The notes under the pieces: model-generated
Databases searched by the model: none
What the model was told of the DNA's origin: nothing
Seen by the model: the letters and a program-made list of their open reading frames with translations, nothing else
Assembly: GCF_050483325.1 (NCBI RefSeq)
Contig: NZ_JBCMYF010000018.1
Coordinates: 1 to 64,000, forward strand
Direction of reading: 5' to 3'
From: Bacillus_P idriensis_A
Lineage (GTDB): Bacteria; Bacillota; Bacilli; Bacillales; Bacillaceae
DNA: 64,000 bases
Translations under genes and position numbers: made by a program
Shown: positions 17,864 to 25,076 of the stretch, one piece after another
How the letters are laid out: each line of letters starts with the position of its first letter
Position numbering within the stretch: the stretch's first letter is position 1

Positions 17864-17926
17864 CTAACCGCTGTCTGGATCTCCTTTTTTCATCAATTTC
17901 TCTGTTTTCATCATCATTACAAACAT
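17864..17926 (-). CDS. candidate second small ORF upstream of bmrC
   Basis: A 20-codon ORF (MFVMMMKTEKLMKKGDPDSG) has GGGAGG 8 bases before its ATG and lies between the second attenuator hairpin and bmrC. It has five methionines and a basic middle. It could be a translated spacer or a second sensing peptide; without expression or conservation data it remains tentative. Confidence 0.35.
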   Translation of the reverse strand: MFVMMMKTEKLMKKGDPDSG

Positions 17927-17958
17927 ACCTGCTTCCTCCCTTAAGATTTAATTTATAT

Positions 17959-17998
17959 AAAAAAGGCAAACCTCCGCATGCCGGGGTCTGCCTTTTTA
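17959..17998 (-). terminator. second attenuator hairpin of bmrCD
   Basis: On the minus strand AAAAAGGCAGACC pairs with GGTTTGCCTTTTT (one G-U pair) around a GC-rich loop, followed by T. It comes 10 nt after the first attenuator hairpin and before bmrC. Confidence 0.8.
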
Positions 17999-18010
17999 CA
18001 ATCAAACGTA

Positions 18011-18057
18011 AAAAGGCACAGAAGTATACAATGCAGCATACCCCTGTGCCTTTTCCT
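18011..18057 (-). terminator. first attenuator hairpin of bmrCD
   Basis: The minus-strand stem GGCACAGGGGTATGC / GTATACTTCTGTGCC (with G-U pairs) and loop TGCATT is followed by TTTTT. Its 5' arm contains GGTATG and CTGC, which can instead pair with CATACC (plus-strand 18096-18101) and GCAG in the 3' part of the leader ORF, an antiterminator-like alternative. Confidence 0.8.
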
Positions 18058-18081
18058 TTTTATATTCAGAGACTGATCTCT

Positions 18082-18159
18082 CTAAACGGTATAAAGGTAT
18101 GGCGGGGCTGCACAAGAAAGCACGCTTCGATCATACGCAATCACAATTAATTTTTTCAT
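18082..18159 (-). CDS. bmrB: BmrB-like leader peptide of bmrCD
   Basis: A 25-aa reading starts MKKLIVIAYDRSV, passes SCAAPP and ends YLYTV before a TAG. GGAGGGG lies upstream of the ATG and a TTGACA promoter at 18203-18232. It is followed directly by two rho-independent-type hairpins and then bmrC. In B. subtilis bmrB, upstream of bmrCD, is translated and acts as a ribosome-mediated attenuator that opens the operon under ribosome-targeting antibiotics. The product here is short and is unlikely to act after release; stalling in or near the final codons is the probable signal. Confidence 0.75.
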   Translation of the reverse strand: MKKLIVIAYDRSVLSCAAPPYLYTV

Positions 18160-18202
18160 GTCAAACCCCTCCTTTACCAAATTTTTAGTTTAATCCTTAG
18201 AT

Positions 18203-18232
18203 AGATTACCATCTTTTTCATTATTTTGTCAA
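18203..18232 (-). promoter_or_regulatory. sigma-A promoter of the bmrB-bmrC-bmrD operon
   Basis: Minus-strand TTGACA (18232-18227), an 18-bp spacer and TGG-TAATCT (18208-18203), an extended -10 with one mismatch. Transcription would start about 37 nt before the leader ATG. Confidence 0.65.
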
Positions 18233-18270
18233 TTGGGATTTTTCCTTATTTTCTGGTTAGCCTGCAATTT

Positions 18271-18588
18271 TTATTCTTCAATAAACACAGCCGTTCCATA
18301 AGCAATAATTTCAGACGCATTCTGCATAACAGCAGAGCTTTGCAGTCTCATCCCAATAATCGCATTTGCCCCTTTATTTCTTGCATCCTCAGCCATCCGC
18401 CCGATCGCCTTTTGTCTTGCTTCCTCCATCATCTCAGTATATTCAGAAATTTCTCCTCCTACAATTGTTTTCAGCCCCGCCATTAAATCTTTTCCAATAT
18501 GTTTCGTTTGCACGGTTGTTCCTCTGACAAACCCTTTAAGTTCTTTAATTTCTTTTCCTGGAACGAAGTCAGTAGTTACGATAATCAC
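18271..18588 (-). CDS. YbjQ-family (UPF0145) protein
   Basis: This protein of about 105 aa has the YbjQ/DUF74 pattern: VIIVTTDFVPGKEI at the start, GFVRGTTVQTKHIGKDLMAG, then ARQKAIGRMAEDARNKGANAIIGMRL and a C-terminal YGTAVFIE. The fold is a small pentameric domain suspected of binding metals. I prefer the GTG at 18588, 9 bases after GGAGG, because it gives the usual family start; ATGs at 18594 and 18597 are too close to the ribosome site. It overlaps the end of the upstream membrane protein gene. Confidence 0.85.
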   Translation of the reverse strand: MIIVTTDFVPGKEIKELKGFVRGTTVQTKHIGKDLMAGLKTIVGGEISEYTEMMEEARQKAIGRMAEDARNKGANAIIGMRLQSSAVMQNASEIIAYGTAVFIEE

Positions 18589-18763
18589 GTTCATCATCCT
18601 CCTTTTTTTCTTTCATCCTGGCCTGAATCAGCAGGCTGAATAATAAACAAATTGATAATAAGTGAATCAGAAAAAAGATAACAGCCAATTTCATATTTAA
18701 AAACAGAAAAATAAGTGCAGCAGTTTGGGCTATGAAGGTAAGGAGTATTAAGATGGATTTCAT
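18569..18763 (-). CDS. small two-helix membrane protein
   Basis: This 64-aa protein consists of two adjacent hydrophobic helices (about 2-22 and 27-46) and a charged tail MKEKKEDDERDYRNY. AGGAGG precedes the ATG by 11 bases. Its end overlaps the start of the YbjQ gene, so they form a two-gene unit. Family unknown. Confidence 0.65.
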   Translation of the reverse strand: MKSILILLTFIAQTAALIFLFLNMKLAVIFFLIHLLSICLLFSLLIQARMKEKKEDDERDYRNY

Positions 18764-18939
18764 GAATTTCGCTTTCCTCCTGTATCTTTACAACTGGATT
18801 TGAGAAGTTGACCCCCATAAAAAAAGTGATTTATAGGCACATATCACTATTTTCACCTTCAGGATGTTTCAAAAAACTAAAAACAAGGTAAAGAACTGTA
18901 ACAAACAACAGAAATAAGGAAAATTGAAGGAGGAAAACA

Positions 18940-19254
18940 ATGAGCCAGTTAGTTTCCACTAGTCTATGTACCCAGGATCAATTCCGAATGGATCAAATTA
19001 TCAGTCTAAATCAGCTCGCAAAAAACTATTCAGGAAAGGTGTACTTCTTAGCTGGAAAACGAAGCATCGTTGATGCCTCAAAGTTTCCTTCTTTGATTAC
19101 TTTCTTTCTGATGACTTCTGGTTCCAATCAGATTAAAGTTCTCATAGATGGGGATAACCCGAGTGAGATCTTGGCTGAAATGGACGCCATTTGTTCAACT
19201 GAATCAAGATTTACAACGAATTTCTTAAACACTGCTGAAAAAGTAAAGGTATAA
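18940..19254 (+). CDS. HPr-like protein without the active-site histidine
   Basis: This 104-aa protein has the beta-alpha spacing of the HPr fold in its C-terminal two thirds: GKVYFLAGKRSIVDASKFPSLITFFL followed by NQIKVLIDGDNPSEILAEMDAIC, as in the second half of phosphocarrier HPr. The HAR segment that holds the phosphorylated His15 is absent (the region reads MDQIISLNQLAKNYSG), so it should not carry phosphate by the PTS route. GAAGGAGG precedes the ATG. Two tiny membrane proteins follow in the same direction. A role as a regulatory or scaffold protein is inference. Confidence 0.65.
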   Translation: MSQLVSTSLCTQDQFRMDQIISLNQLAKNYSGKVYFLAGKRSIVDASKFPSLITFFLMTSGSNQIKVLIDGDNPSEILAEMDAICSTESRFTTNFLNTAEKVKV

Positions 19255-19330
19255 AATCAGTGATCCCTTACAAATGATAAAGGGAGTATGGCTTACTTAC
19301 ATTACAACAGAGAAAGGGAGATTATGACTT

Positions 19331-19402
19331 ATGATCAGAACTATATTAATCGTTATTGGAGCAATCGTAGTTATTGGCTGGCTTCTTAATGTAGTTATGT
19401 AA
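19331..19402 (+). CDS. 23-aa membrane micropeptide
   Basis: MIRTILIVIGAIVVIGWLLN... is a single hydrophobic helix with AAAGGGAG about 10 bases upstream. It lies 76 bp after the HPr-like gene and 29 bp before another small membrane protein. Confidence 0.5.
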   Translation: MIRTILIVIGAIVVIGWLLNVVM

Positions 19403-19431
19403 TTTAAAGATATACAAGGGAGAGGAACCTT

Positions 19432-19590
19432 ATGTCTGAACATAAACAAGTGAATGTTGAGAGAAAAGAAGAGCACAAAACAAATAACAGCCTTCTTGGA
19501 GCTACCTTTATTAAATATGCGGCATATCTGGTTATATTCTTCGGTATTATCTGGTTTTTAATTACTTATATTTTACCAATGTTTCAATAG
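19432..19590 (+). CDS. 52-aa single-span membrane protein
   Basis: A soluble charged N-terminus (MSEHKQVNVERKEEHKTNN) leads into one C-terminal membrane helix (YLVIFFGIIWFLITYILP). GGGAGAGG precedes the ATG, and a terminator follows at 19616. Family unknown. Confidence 0.6.
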   Translation: MSEHKQVNVERKEEHKTNNSLLGATFIKYAAYLVIFFGIIWFLITYILPMFQ

Positions 19591-19615
19591 GCATTTGAAC
19601 GAATAATTTTCTCCG

Positions 19616-19642
19616 CACCCTGCGCAGCAGGGTGTGTTTTTT
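19616..19642 (+). terminator. terminator after the small membrane protein genes
   Basis: CACCCTGC / GCAGGGTG with a 3-nt loop and T6. Confidence 0.85.
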
Positions 19643-19830
19643 GTTTTTATAATAAAGCTGTTCCGTGCCTATAGAGTAAAGAAACAGACAATCGTCCTGT
19701 TTTGCAGCTCCAAATTACCTCTCAAACACAAAGTTCGTGTGTTAAACCGATTTGCAGCCCGAATGAGAAACTTCCGCAGCTCACAAAATTGACGCTTGTC
19801 ACGAAAAGGCAATGCAGATGATTGTACTGA

Positions 19831-19866
19831 AAAAAGCTGAACGAGTATGATCTCGTTCAGCTTTTT
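19831..19866 (-). terminator. terminator of the PBP gene
   Basis: A perfect 15-bp stem (AAAAAGCTGAACGAG / CTCGTTCAGCTTTTT) starts 2 bases after the PBP stop codon. The 19643-19830 stretch beyond it holds no gene that I can see. Confidence 0.88.
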
Positions 19867-19867
19867 G

Positions 19868-22231
19868 TTAATTACCTGATGCATCCCCTGAATCAGAAGC
19901 TCCATCTGCTGGAGGTTCTGCTGGCTCCTCCGGGTCTGCTGGAGGCTCTGTCGGTTCGGCTGGCGGTTCTGGTTCTGCTGGAGGCTCTGCCGGTTCTTCA
20001 GGTTCGGCTGGTTTTTTCTCTTCTTCTTTTTTTCGTTCTTCCTCTTTTCTGCGTTCTTCTTCTTTTCTGCGTTCTTCTTCTTTTCTGCGTTCTTCTTCTT
20101 TTTTAGCTTCTTCCTCTTCTTTTCTTGCCTGTTCTTCTTCTTTTTTAGCTTGCTCTTCTTTGCGTTTTTGTTCTTCAGCCTTTTGCTTATCCGCATCAGC
20201 TTTCGCTTTTTCTTCCTGCTTTAAACGTTCTTGTTCTTCCATTTTTGCCTGCTCTTCTCGTTTAGCCTTTTCTTCAGCTTCTTGCTTTCTTTTTTCTTCT
20301 TGTTTCTTTTTACTCTCTTCATTAGAAGTGTCTGTTTTCTTTTTCTTTGACTTGCTTTCTGATTTCTTGAGAGGAGGCAGATTAAAATCCTCCGGTTTCT
20401 CCTTTTTCAGGGCTGCATCCATAATCACTTTAAACAACGGTGCAGCTGTCGCACTGCTTGACGTATTCAAATAATGGTCTTGGTCAGTTTGATCATAGCC
20501 AAGCCACATCGCTCCAACTACATTTGGGGTATATCCGACAAACCATTGATCTTTTACTCCATCAATTCCATCAATGCCAAGCTGTGTGGAGCCGGTTTTT
20601 CCAGCCAGCTCATGTTTTTCAAGCTGTGCTTTTTTCCCTGTTCCTTCTTTCACTACGCCAAGCATCATATGAGTCATTTTTTGAGCGATTTCTTTTGTTG
20701 TAACGTTTGTTTCTTTCTTTTTCCATTCTGCAATCGTATTTCCCTGAACATCTACAATTTTCGTAATCGCATGGGCCTCAACGCGGGTTCCTTCATTTGG
20801 GAAGGCCGTGTATGCTTCTGCCATATTCAGCGGAGCCACGCCTCTATCAAGACCCCCAAGACCTAAACTCAAGTTACGGTCATTCTCGGTAATTGGCAGG
20901 CCAAAGCGTTTAGAAGCGTCAACGCCTGCTTGTACGCCAATTTCCTTCAGTGCCCAAACAGTCGGTACGTTATATGATTTTATCAAGGCTTCATACAGGG
21001 TAACCTCTCCGCGATAGCTGCCGTCAAAGTTTTTAGGTGAATATCCGTTAATATCGAGCGGTTCATCTTTCAGCTTTGTATCAACATCCATTCCGTTTTC
21101 TAATGCAGGTGTATAAACAGCCAGCGGTTTCATGGTTGAACCAGGCTGCCTTTTCAGCTGAGTTGCTCTGTTAAACTGTCTGAATGAATGCTCCCCTCTT
21201 CCTCCAACAAGCGCCTGTACACCTCCTGTTTTAGGATTGACGAGAACTGCTCCGCTTTGAACGGGCTGATCGCTCTTACTATCAGGAAAATTAGCATCGT
21301 CCTTATATACCTCTTCTATAGATGACTGCATATCCTGACGCAGCTCGGTATGAATCTCAAAGCCTCCCGCTAATATTTCATTTTGTGTCAGGCCGTATTT
21401 CTTAATGGCTTCTTCAATGACATGATCTACATAAAAGGGATAGCGTCCTTTATATTCATCAAGTTCCTTCCGTTCAAGCACAACTTTTTCATTTTTGGCT
21501 TCTTTCATTTGTGCTTCCGTTATGAATTTCTCTTTTTTCATTAAACTTAAGACAACATCTCTGCGGTCTAATGATTTTTCAAGGTTTTTCACAGGAGAAT
21601 AGTTTGTCGGCGCTTTAATAAGCCCTACTAAAATGGCAGATTCATTAATTGTAAGATCAGCAGCTTCTTTACCAAAATAAACTTTGGCTGCTCTTTTCAG
21701 CCCCCATGCTCCTTCTCCAAAATAAATCTTATTAACATAGAGTTCTAATATTTCTTCTTTTGAATATTCTTCATCTATTTTTTTCGCAATGAAGTACTCA
21801 TCAAACTTCCGTTTAAATGTTTGATCCTGAGTAAGCAGCGTGTTTTTAGCAAGCTGCTGAGTAAGGGTGCTTCCTCCCTCAACTACACCTCCAGCTGCTA
21901 TATTTTTAAACATGGCGCGGACAATTCCTAAATAATCTATTCCGCTGTGATTATAGAAATTTTGATCTTCTGTCGCTTGAAGAGCTTCGTAGAAATGATC
22001 CGGAACATCCTCATAATCTATCCACTCATTTTTAGAGGTTGAAATTTTGCTCGCAATCTCGCCGTTTTGATCATAAATGATAGTTGGCGCATTTGCTCTT
22101 TCTTCTAATTTGCTGACATCCTGTGATGCAATGACTACATTATGTACCATAAACATAAGGATGACTGCCAGCAGAACGAATATAATGAGCTTCGTAAATA
22201 CACCCTTAATTGAGAATAGTGACTTTATCAT
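19868..22231 (-). CDS. class A penicillin-binding protein with long charged tail
   Basis: This 787-aa bifunctional peptidoglycan synthase has an N-terminal membrane anchor (about 11-33), a GT51 glycosyltransferase domain with EDQNFYNHSGID (88-99) and GGSTLTQQLAKN (119-130), and a transpeptidase domain with STMK (Ser365), SYN (419-421) and KTGS (545-548). All catalytic motifs are intact. From about 622 to the end runs a 165-aa extracytoplasmic tail: Lys/Glu-rich helical repeats, then PAEP/EPPA repeats. B. subtilis PonA (914 aa) also has a long disordered tail; PbpF (714 aa) does not. The tail could cross the wall or bind it. Confidence 0.92.
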   Translation of the reverse strand: MIKSLFSIKGVFTKLIIFVLLAVILMFMVHNVVIASQDVSKLEERANAPTIIYDQNGEIASKISTSKNEWIDYEDVPDHFYEALQATEDQNFYNHSGIDYLGIVRAMFKNIAAGGVVEGGSTLTQQLAKNTLLTQDQTFKRKFDEYFIAKKIDEEYSKEEILELYVNKIYFGEGAWGLKRAAKVYFGKEAADLTINESAILVGLIKAPTNYSPVKNLEKSLDRRDVVLSLMKKEKFITEAQMKEAKNEKVVLERKELDEYKGRYPFYVDHVIEEAIKKYGLTQNEILAGGFEIHTELRQDMQSSIEEVYKDDANFPDSKSDQPVQSGAVLVNPKTGGVQALVGGRGEHSFRQFNRATQLKRQPGSTMKPLAVYTPALENGMDVDTKLKDEPLDINGYSPKNFDGSYRGEVTLYEALIKSYNVPTVWALKEIGVQAGVDASKRFGLPITENDRNLSLGLGGLDRGVAPLNMAEAYTAFPNEGTRVEAHAITKIVDVQGNTIAEWKKKETNVTTKEIAQKMTHMMLGVVKEGTGKKAQLEKHELAGKTGSTQLGIDGIDGVKDQWFVGYTPNVVGAMWLGYDQTDQDHYLNTSSSATAAPLFKVIMDAALKKEKPEDFNLPPLKKSESKSKKKKTDTSNEESKKKQEEKRKQEAEEKAKREEQAKMEEQERLKQEEKAKADADKQKAEEQKRKEEQAKKEEEQARKEEEEAKKEEERRKEEERRKEEERRKEEERKKEEEKKPAEPEEPAEPPAEPEPPAEPTEPPADPEEPAEPPADGASDSGDASGN
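20036..20110 (-). repeat. 15-bp direct repeats inside the PBP gene tail
   Basis: The 15-bp unit TTCTTCTTTTCTGCG (plus strand) is repeated nearly perfectly in tandem, encoding RRKEE/ERKEE-type pentads in the PBP tail. Such a tract can change copy number by slippage in steps of five codons without a frameshift. Confidence 0.75.
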
Positions 22232-22425
22232 TAGTAACCCCCTGAAATTAGAAAATTAGTGCTTCTACTTATTACCCTAATTATCAAAGGTGTACGCCTA
22301 TTTTGGAAAATATGTGGCTGTCAAATCCAAAAATCTTTTTTGTAATCGTTTTCTTCGGGAGAATTGATTATTTTTTCTGAAAAAGGGTATCTATTTATAT
22401 ACACATTTTCCTTAGAGAGGATTTG

Positions 22426-22950
22426 ATGAAGATGAATACGTTTAAACATATAGTCGTTGCCTATGATGGACATGATGAAAGTCAGGCAGCTTTAAAAACA
22501 GGAATTGACTTGAGCAAACAATTAGAATCGATGCTGACAGTCGTGCACGTTTATCAGGAAGAACATGCGATGCACACCAAAGGAGTTCAGCCTGTTATTC
22601 CGAGTACGCCAGCAAATGGCTATTTGACAGACAATCTTCAAAACTATCCGGTTGCGCCTCCCCCTTCTCAGGAGCTTGATCAAACTCATACTCAGCATGA
22701 TTATTTTGACAACTCAGATGAAATTGTTTCACGAATCAGAATGAAAATGGATGAGAATCAGGCGGCTGGAGAGGTTGAAATTTTATCAGGATCTCCTTCG
22801 GATGCGATTTTAAAATATGCAGAAGAAAAAAATGCCGATTTAATCGTAATGGGCAGCAGAGATTCAGGCGGCCTGAAAAAATTGCTGTTCGGGGGAGTAA
22901 GCGATAAAGTATCTCATCATTCAGCCATTTCAGTGCTGATTGCAAAATAA
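22426..22950 (+). CDS. universal stress protein (UspA family)
   Basis: This 174-aa protein has one Usp domain: FKHIVVAYDGHDESQAALKTG at the N-terminus and the ATP-binding end GSPSDAILKYAEEKNADLIVMGSRDSGGLKKLLFGGVSDKVSHHSAISVLI, with the G-2x-G-9x-G(S/T)-like pattern. The middle (about 50-95) is a long loop rich in Pro, Asn and Gln. I chose the ATG at 22426 after AGAGAGG; a TTG at 22423 is also in frame. A GGGTAT at 22384-22390 resembles a sigma-B -10, but no GTTT box lies at the right distance. Confidence 0.88.
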   Translation: MKMNTFKHIVVAYDGHDESQAALKTGIDLSKQLESMLTVVHVYQEEHAMHTKGVQPVIPSTPANGYLTDNLQNYPVAPPPSQELDQTHTQHDYFDNSDEIVSRIRMKMDENQAAGEVEILSGSPSDAILKYAEEKNADLIVMGSRDSGGLKKLLFGGVSDKVSHHSAISVLIAK

Positions 22951-22958
22951 CCTTTTAG

Positions 22959-22986
22959 ACGAATGCCCTTGCATTCGTTTTTTTTG
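22959..22986 (+). terminator. terminator after the universal stress protein gene
   Basis: ACGAATGC / GCATTCGT and T8. The terminator after hemAT (24400) has the same stem. Confidence 0.85.
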
Positions 22987-23058
22987 TTCTCATTAATCTT
23001 TTTCAGGTTTATCCGATAATAAAATAAGAGTCGATATAAATCTAAAAGGAGCCGTATA

Positions 23059-24360
23059 ATGGGATTGTTCAACCGTAAAAAAGAGATAAATAATAATAAT
23101 TTTTTAAATAATATCAGTAAAGAGAATACAAAGCTTGATGTATCATACAGTGCTGATTTAACAAAACAAATTGAGATGATTTCTCTTTCAGAGAAAGATT
23201 TAGGCATTTTATTTGTATTAAAACCGCTGATAGACCAAAACATTTCAGAAATAGTTGAAGACTTTTACCGGGTCATCGCATTAGAAAAAAGTCTGATCGA
23301 TATCATTAATCGCTACAGCTCAATTGATAAATTGAAGGAAACGCTGAAGATCCATATTAGTTCAATGTTCAGCGGTATTCTGGACAAGAACAGAGTTGAA
23401 AGCATACAGCGTATTGCCCATATTCACGTTAAAATCGGTCTTGAAGCAAAATGGTATATGTCTGCCTTGCAGACGTTATCAAAATCACTGATTGATTGTG
23501 CCGGGATAAAAGCTGAAAACAGGGAAGATTTAATGTTAATTGTTCAAGCCATAAGCAAAATGATCAGTTTTGAACAGCAGCTTGTACTAGAAGCATATGA
23601 CAAAGAATATGGGGAAATCCGGATGAAAGCAGAGAGGGAAAAGGAAGCAATCCGAATCGAGCTCAGCGAAACAGCCCAAATGCTATCTGGCATCACTGAA
23701 AACACAAATGCATCTGTTCAGGAAATCAATGCTCAATCCAAAGAAATCTCCTTATTTGCAAGCGGAAGCTTTGAAGTGGCTTCTTCAGCAGAAACTGAAG
23801 CATCTTACGGCAAAAAAGACCTTGAAAAACAACATGAACTGATGACCTTCATCGAAACAAGCACTGAAAATATCTCGATAAAAATGAAAGCCTTAGAGAA
23901 TACATCTGAAAAGATCAATCAAGTCGTAGCAATTGTTACATCAATAGCAGATCAAACAAATCTTCTTGCATTGAATGCAGCTATAGAATCTGCACGTGCC
24001 GGAGAATACGGCAAAGGGTTTGCTGTCGTAGCTAGTGAAGTGAGAAAGCTTGCAGAGGAAACAAAAAATTCGGTTCAGGGTGTATCCAGTTTAATATCAG
24101 AGATTCACTCTCAAATAGACAGCATTGCAGGCTCCGTAAATGAGGTGGCACGACTTACTTCAAAAGGTGCGGAGCAAGCAAACAATATGAACGAATTTTT
24201 TGATTCTGTCGTTCATCTTATGAATAACAATAAAAATCAAAGTGAAAAAACGAAGAAGGAATTAACTAATTTCACCTCAGTTATCGGTGAATTATCATCT
24301 TCCATCTCTCAAATCAATGATACTGCCGAAAGCCTCAGACTGCTTTCAAGGAATATTTAA
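23059..24360 (+). CDS. hemAT: HemAT, haem-based oxygen sensor and chemotaxis transducer
   Basis: This 433-aa protein joins a protoglobin sensor (about 30-185) to a cytoplasmic methyl-accepting chemotaxis signalling domain. His123 (in RIAHIHVKIGL) and Tyr70 (in VEDFYRVI) fall on exactly the numbers of the proximal haem ligand and distal tyrosine of B. subtilis HemAT. The signalling tip reads IADQTNLLALNAAIESARAGEYGKGFAVVASEVRKLAEET. It has no membrane segment, so it is a soluble receptor that acts on CheA/CheW for aerotaxis. AAAAGGAG precedes the ATG. Confidence 0.95.
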   Translation: MGLFNRKKEINNNNFLNNISKENTKLDVSYSADLTKQIEMISLSEKDLGILFVLKPLIDQNISEIVEDFYRVIALEKSLIDIINRYSSIDKLKETLKIHISSMFSGILDKNRVESIQRIAHIHVKIGLEAKWYMSALQTLSKSLIDCAGIKAENREDLMLIVQAISKMISFEQQLVLEAYDKEYGEIRMKAEREKEAIRIELSETAQMLSGITENTNASVQEINAQSKEISLFASGSFEVASSAETEASYGKKDLEKQHELMTFIETSTENISIKMKALENTSEKINQVVAIVTSIADQTNLLALNAAIESARAGEYGKGFAVVASEVRKLAEETKNSVQGVSSLISEIHSQIDSIAGSVNEVARLTSKGAEQANNMNEFFDSVVHLMNNNKNQSEKTKKELTNFTSVIGELSSSISQINDTAESLRLLSRNI

Positions 24361-24399
24361 AAGGATCAGGGACTTCCTAAGCTTTTGACACTGCCCGGG

Positions 24400-24426
24400 A
24401 CGAATGCTTTTGCATTCGTTTTTTCT
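24400..24426 (+). terminator. hemAT terminator
   Basis: ACGAATGC / GCATTCGT with T6, nearly identical to the terminator at 22959. Confidence 0.85.
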
Positions 24427-24532
24427 CATTCGTCTTTTTCAGAATTCCTTTAGAATTTACCTGTAAAAGAGTTGTATGCTTCCCATCCCTTATGGATATA
24501 AATAAATTAACTATATTCAGGAGGACATGCTT

Positions 24533-24814
24533 ATGAGTAATTTAAATATTGTTTTATATGACATTCATGAATACTTTATCCTTAATCCAAACCTTCTCCG
24601 TGCTTCTATTGAAGATTATCAGCAATTTGCAGCCCAAAGCGAGCATGTTTTTAATACAGATCAAGCTTTAAGGCTTCATTTTAAGGACGTTAATGAAGAA
24701 GAGTATCACAGCACCCTGATCCCAGTGTTAAATAACAATGGCCACAATATCCATTTCCATTACGGTGATGACAATACATTATATATATACAAAAAGGAAG
24801 AGCAGGTCAGTTAA
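24533..24814 (+). CDS. small hypothetical protein
   Basis: This 93-aa acidic, soluble protein contains DIHEYFILNPNLLRASIEDYQQF and a His-rich NNNGHNIHFHYGDDNTLYIY end. AGGAGG lies 8 bases before the ATG at 24533; an ATG at 24527 is too near the ribosome site. A terminator follows at once. I do not recognise the family. Confidence 0.65.
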   Translation: MSNLNIVLYDIHEYFILNPNLLRASIEDYQQFAAQSEHVFNTDQALRLHFKDVNEEEYHSTLIPVLNNNGHNIHFHYGDDNTLYIYKKEEQVS

Positions 24815-24832
24815 CGCCTGCTCTTCTTTTTA
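24797..24832 (+). terminator. terminator
   Basis: GAAGAGCAGG / CCTGCTCTTC spans the stop codon and is followed by T4. The 24833-24990 stretch beyond holds nothing I can name. Confidence 0.85.
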
Positions 24833-24991
24833 TTTGACTGTTGTACGTCTAAGTCAGGAAGCTTACATAAAAAAGACAGTATTTCTTTTTGTCTGCCGAT
24901 TTTTGCCCTGTTCCAGCCAGTTAAAGACTTGTAAGGCAAGTAATTTGGTATCTATTTGAAATGAGGACTAAATGCTTACTTATTTCACCAG

Positions 24992-25019
24992 TTGACATAA
25001 GTTAATAGATTGATATAAT
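24992..25019 (+). promoter_or_regulatory. sigma-A promoter of nhaC
   Basis: TTGACA (24992-24997), a 16-bp spacer and TATAAT (25014-25019): both boxes are perfect consensus, so an unregulated version would be very strong. Confidence 0.8.
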
Positions 25020-25020
25020 A

Positions 25021-25044
25021 CTTTTATGCGCAAAAGCATAAAAG
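25021..25044 (+). promoter_or_regulatory. perfect inverted repeat at the nhaC transcription start
   Basis: CTTTTATGC - 6 nt - GCATAAAAG begins 2 bp after the -10 box, so the expected start site lies within it. It could be an operator or a 5' mRNA hairpin; no regulator gene is adjacent. Confidence 0.6.
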
Positions 25045-25076
25045 CGTTTAAGTATAAAAGGAAGGAATTACAAGTT

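Noticed and set aside
19669..20196. A 175-aa Lys-rich ORF on the minus strand
   Set aside because: It is an alternative frame of the repetitive PBP tail; its composition follows from the AAG/GAA repeats and it runs through the terminator.
22360..22425. Sigma-B promoter for the universal stress protein gene
   Set aside because: A GGGTAT is present, but no GTTT-type -35 box occurs at the needed distance.
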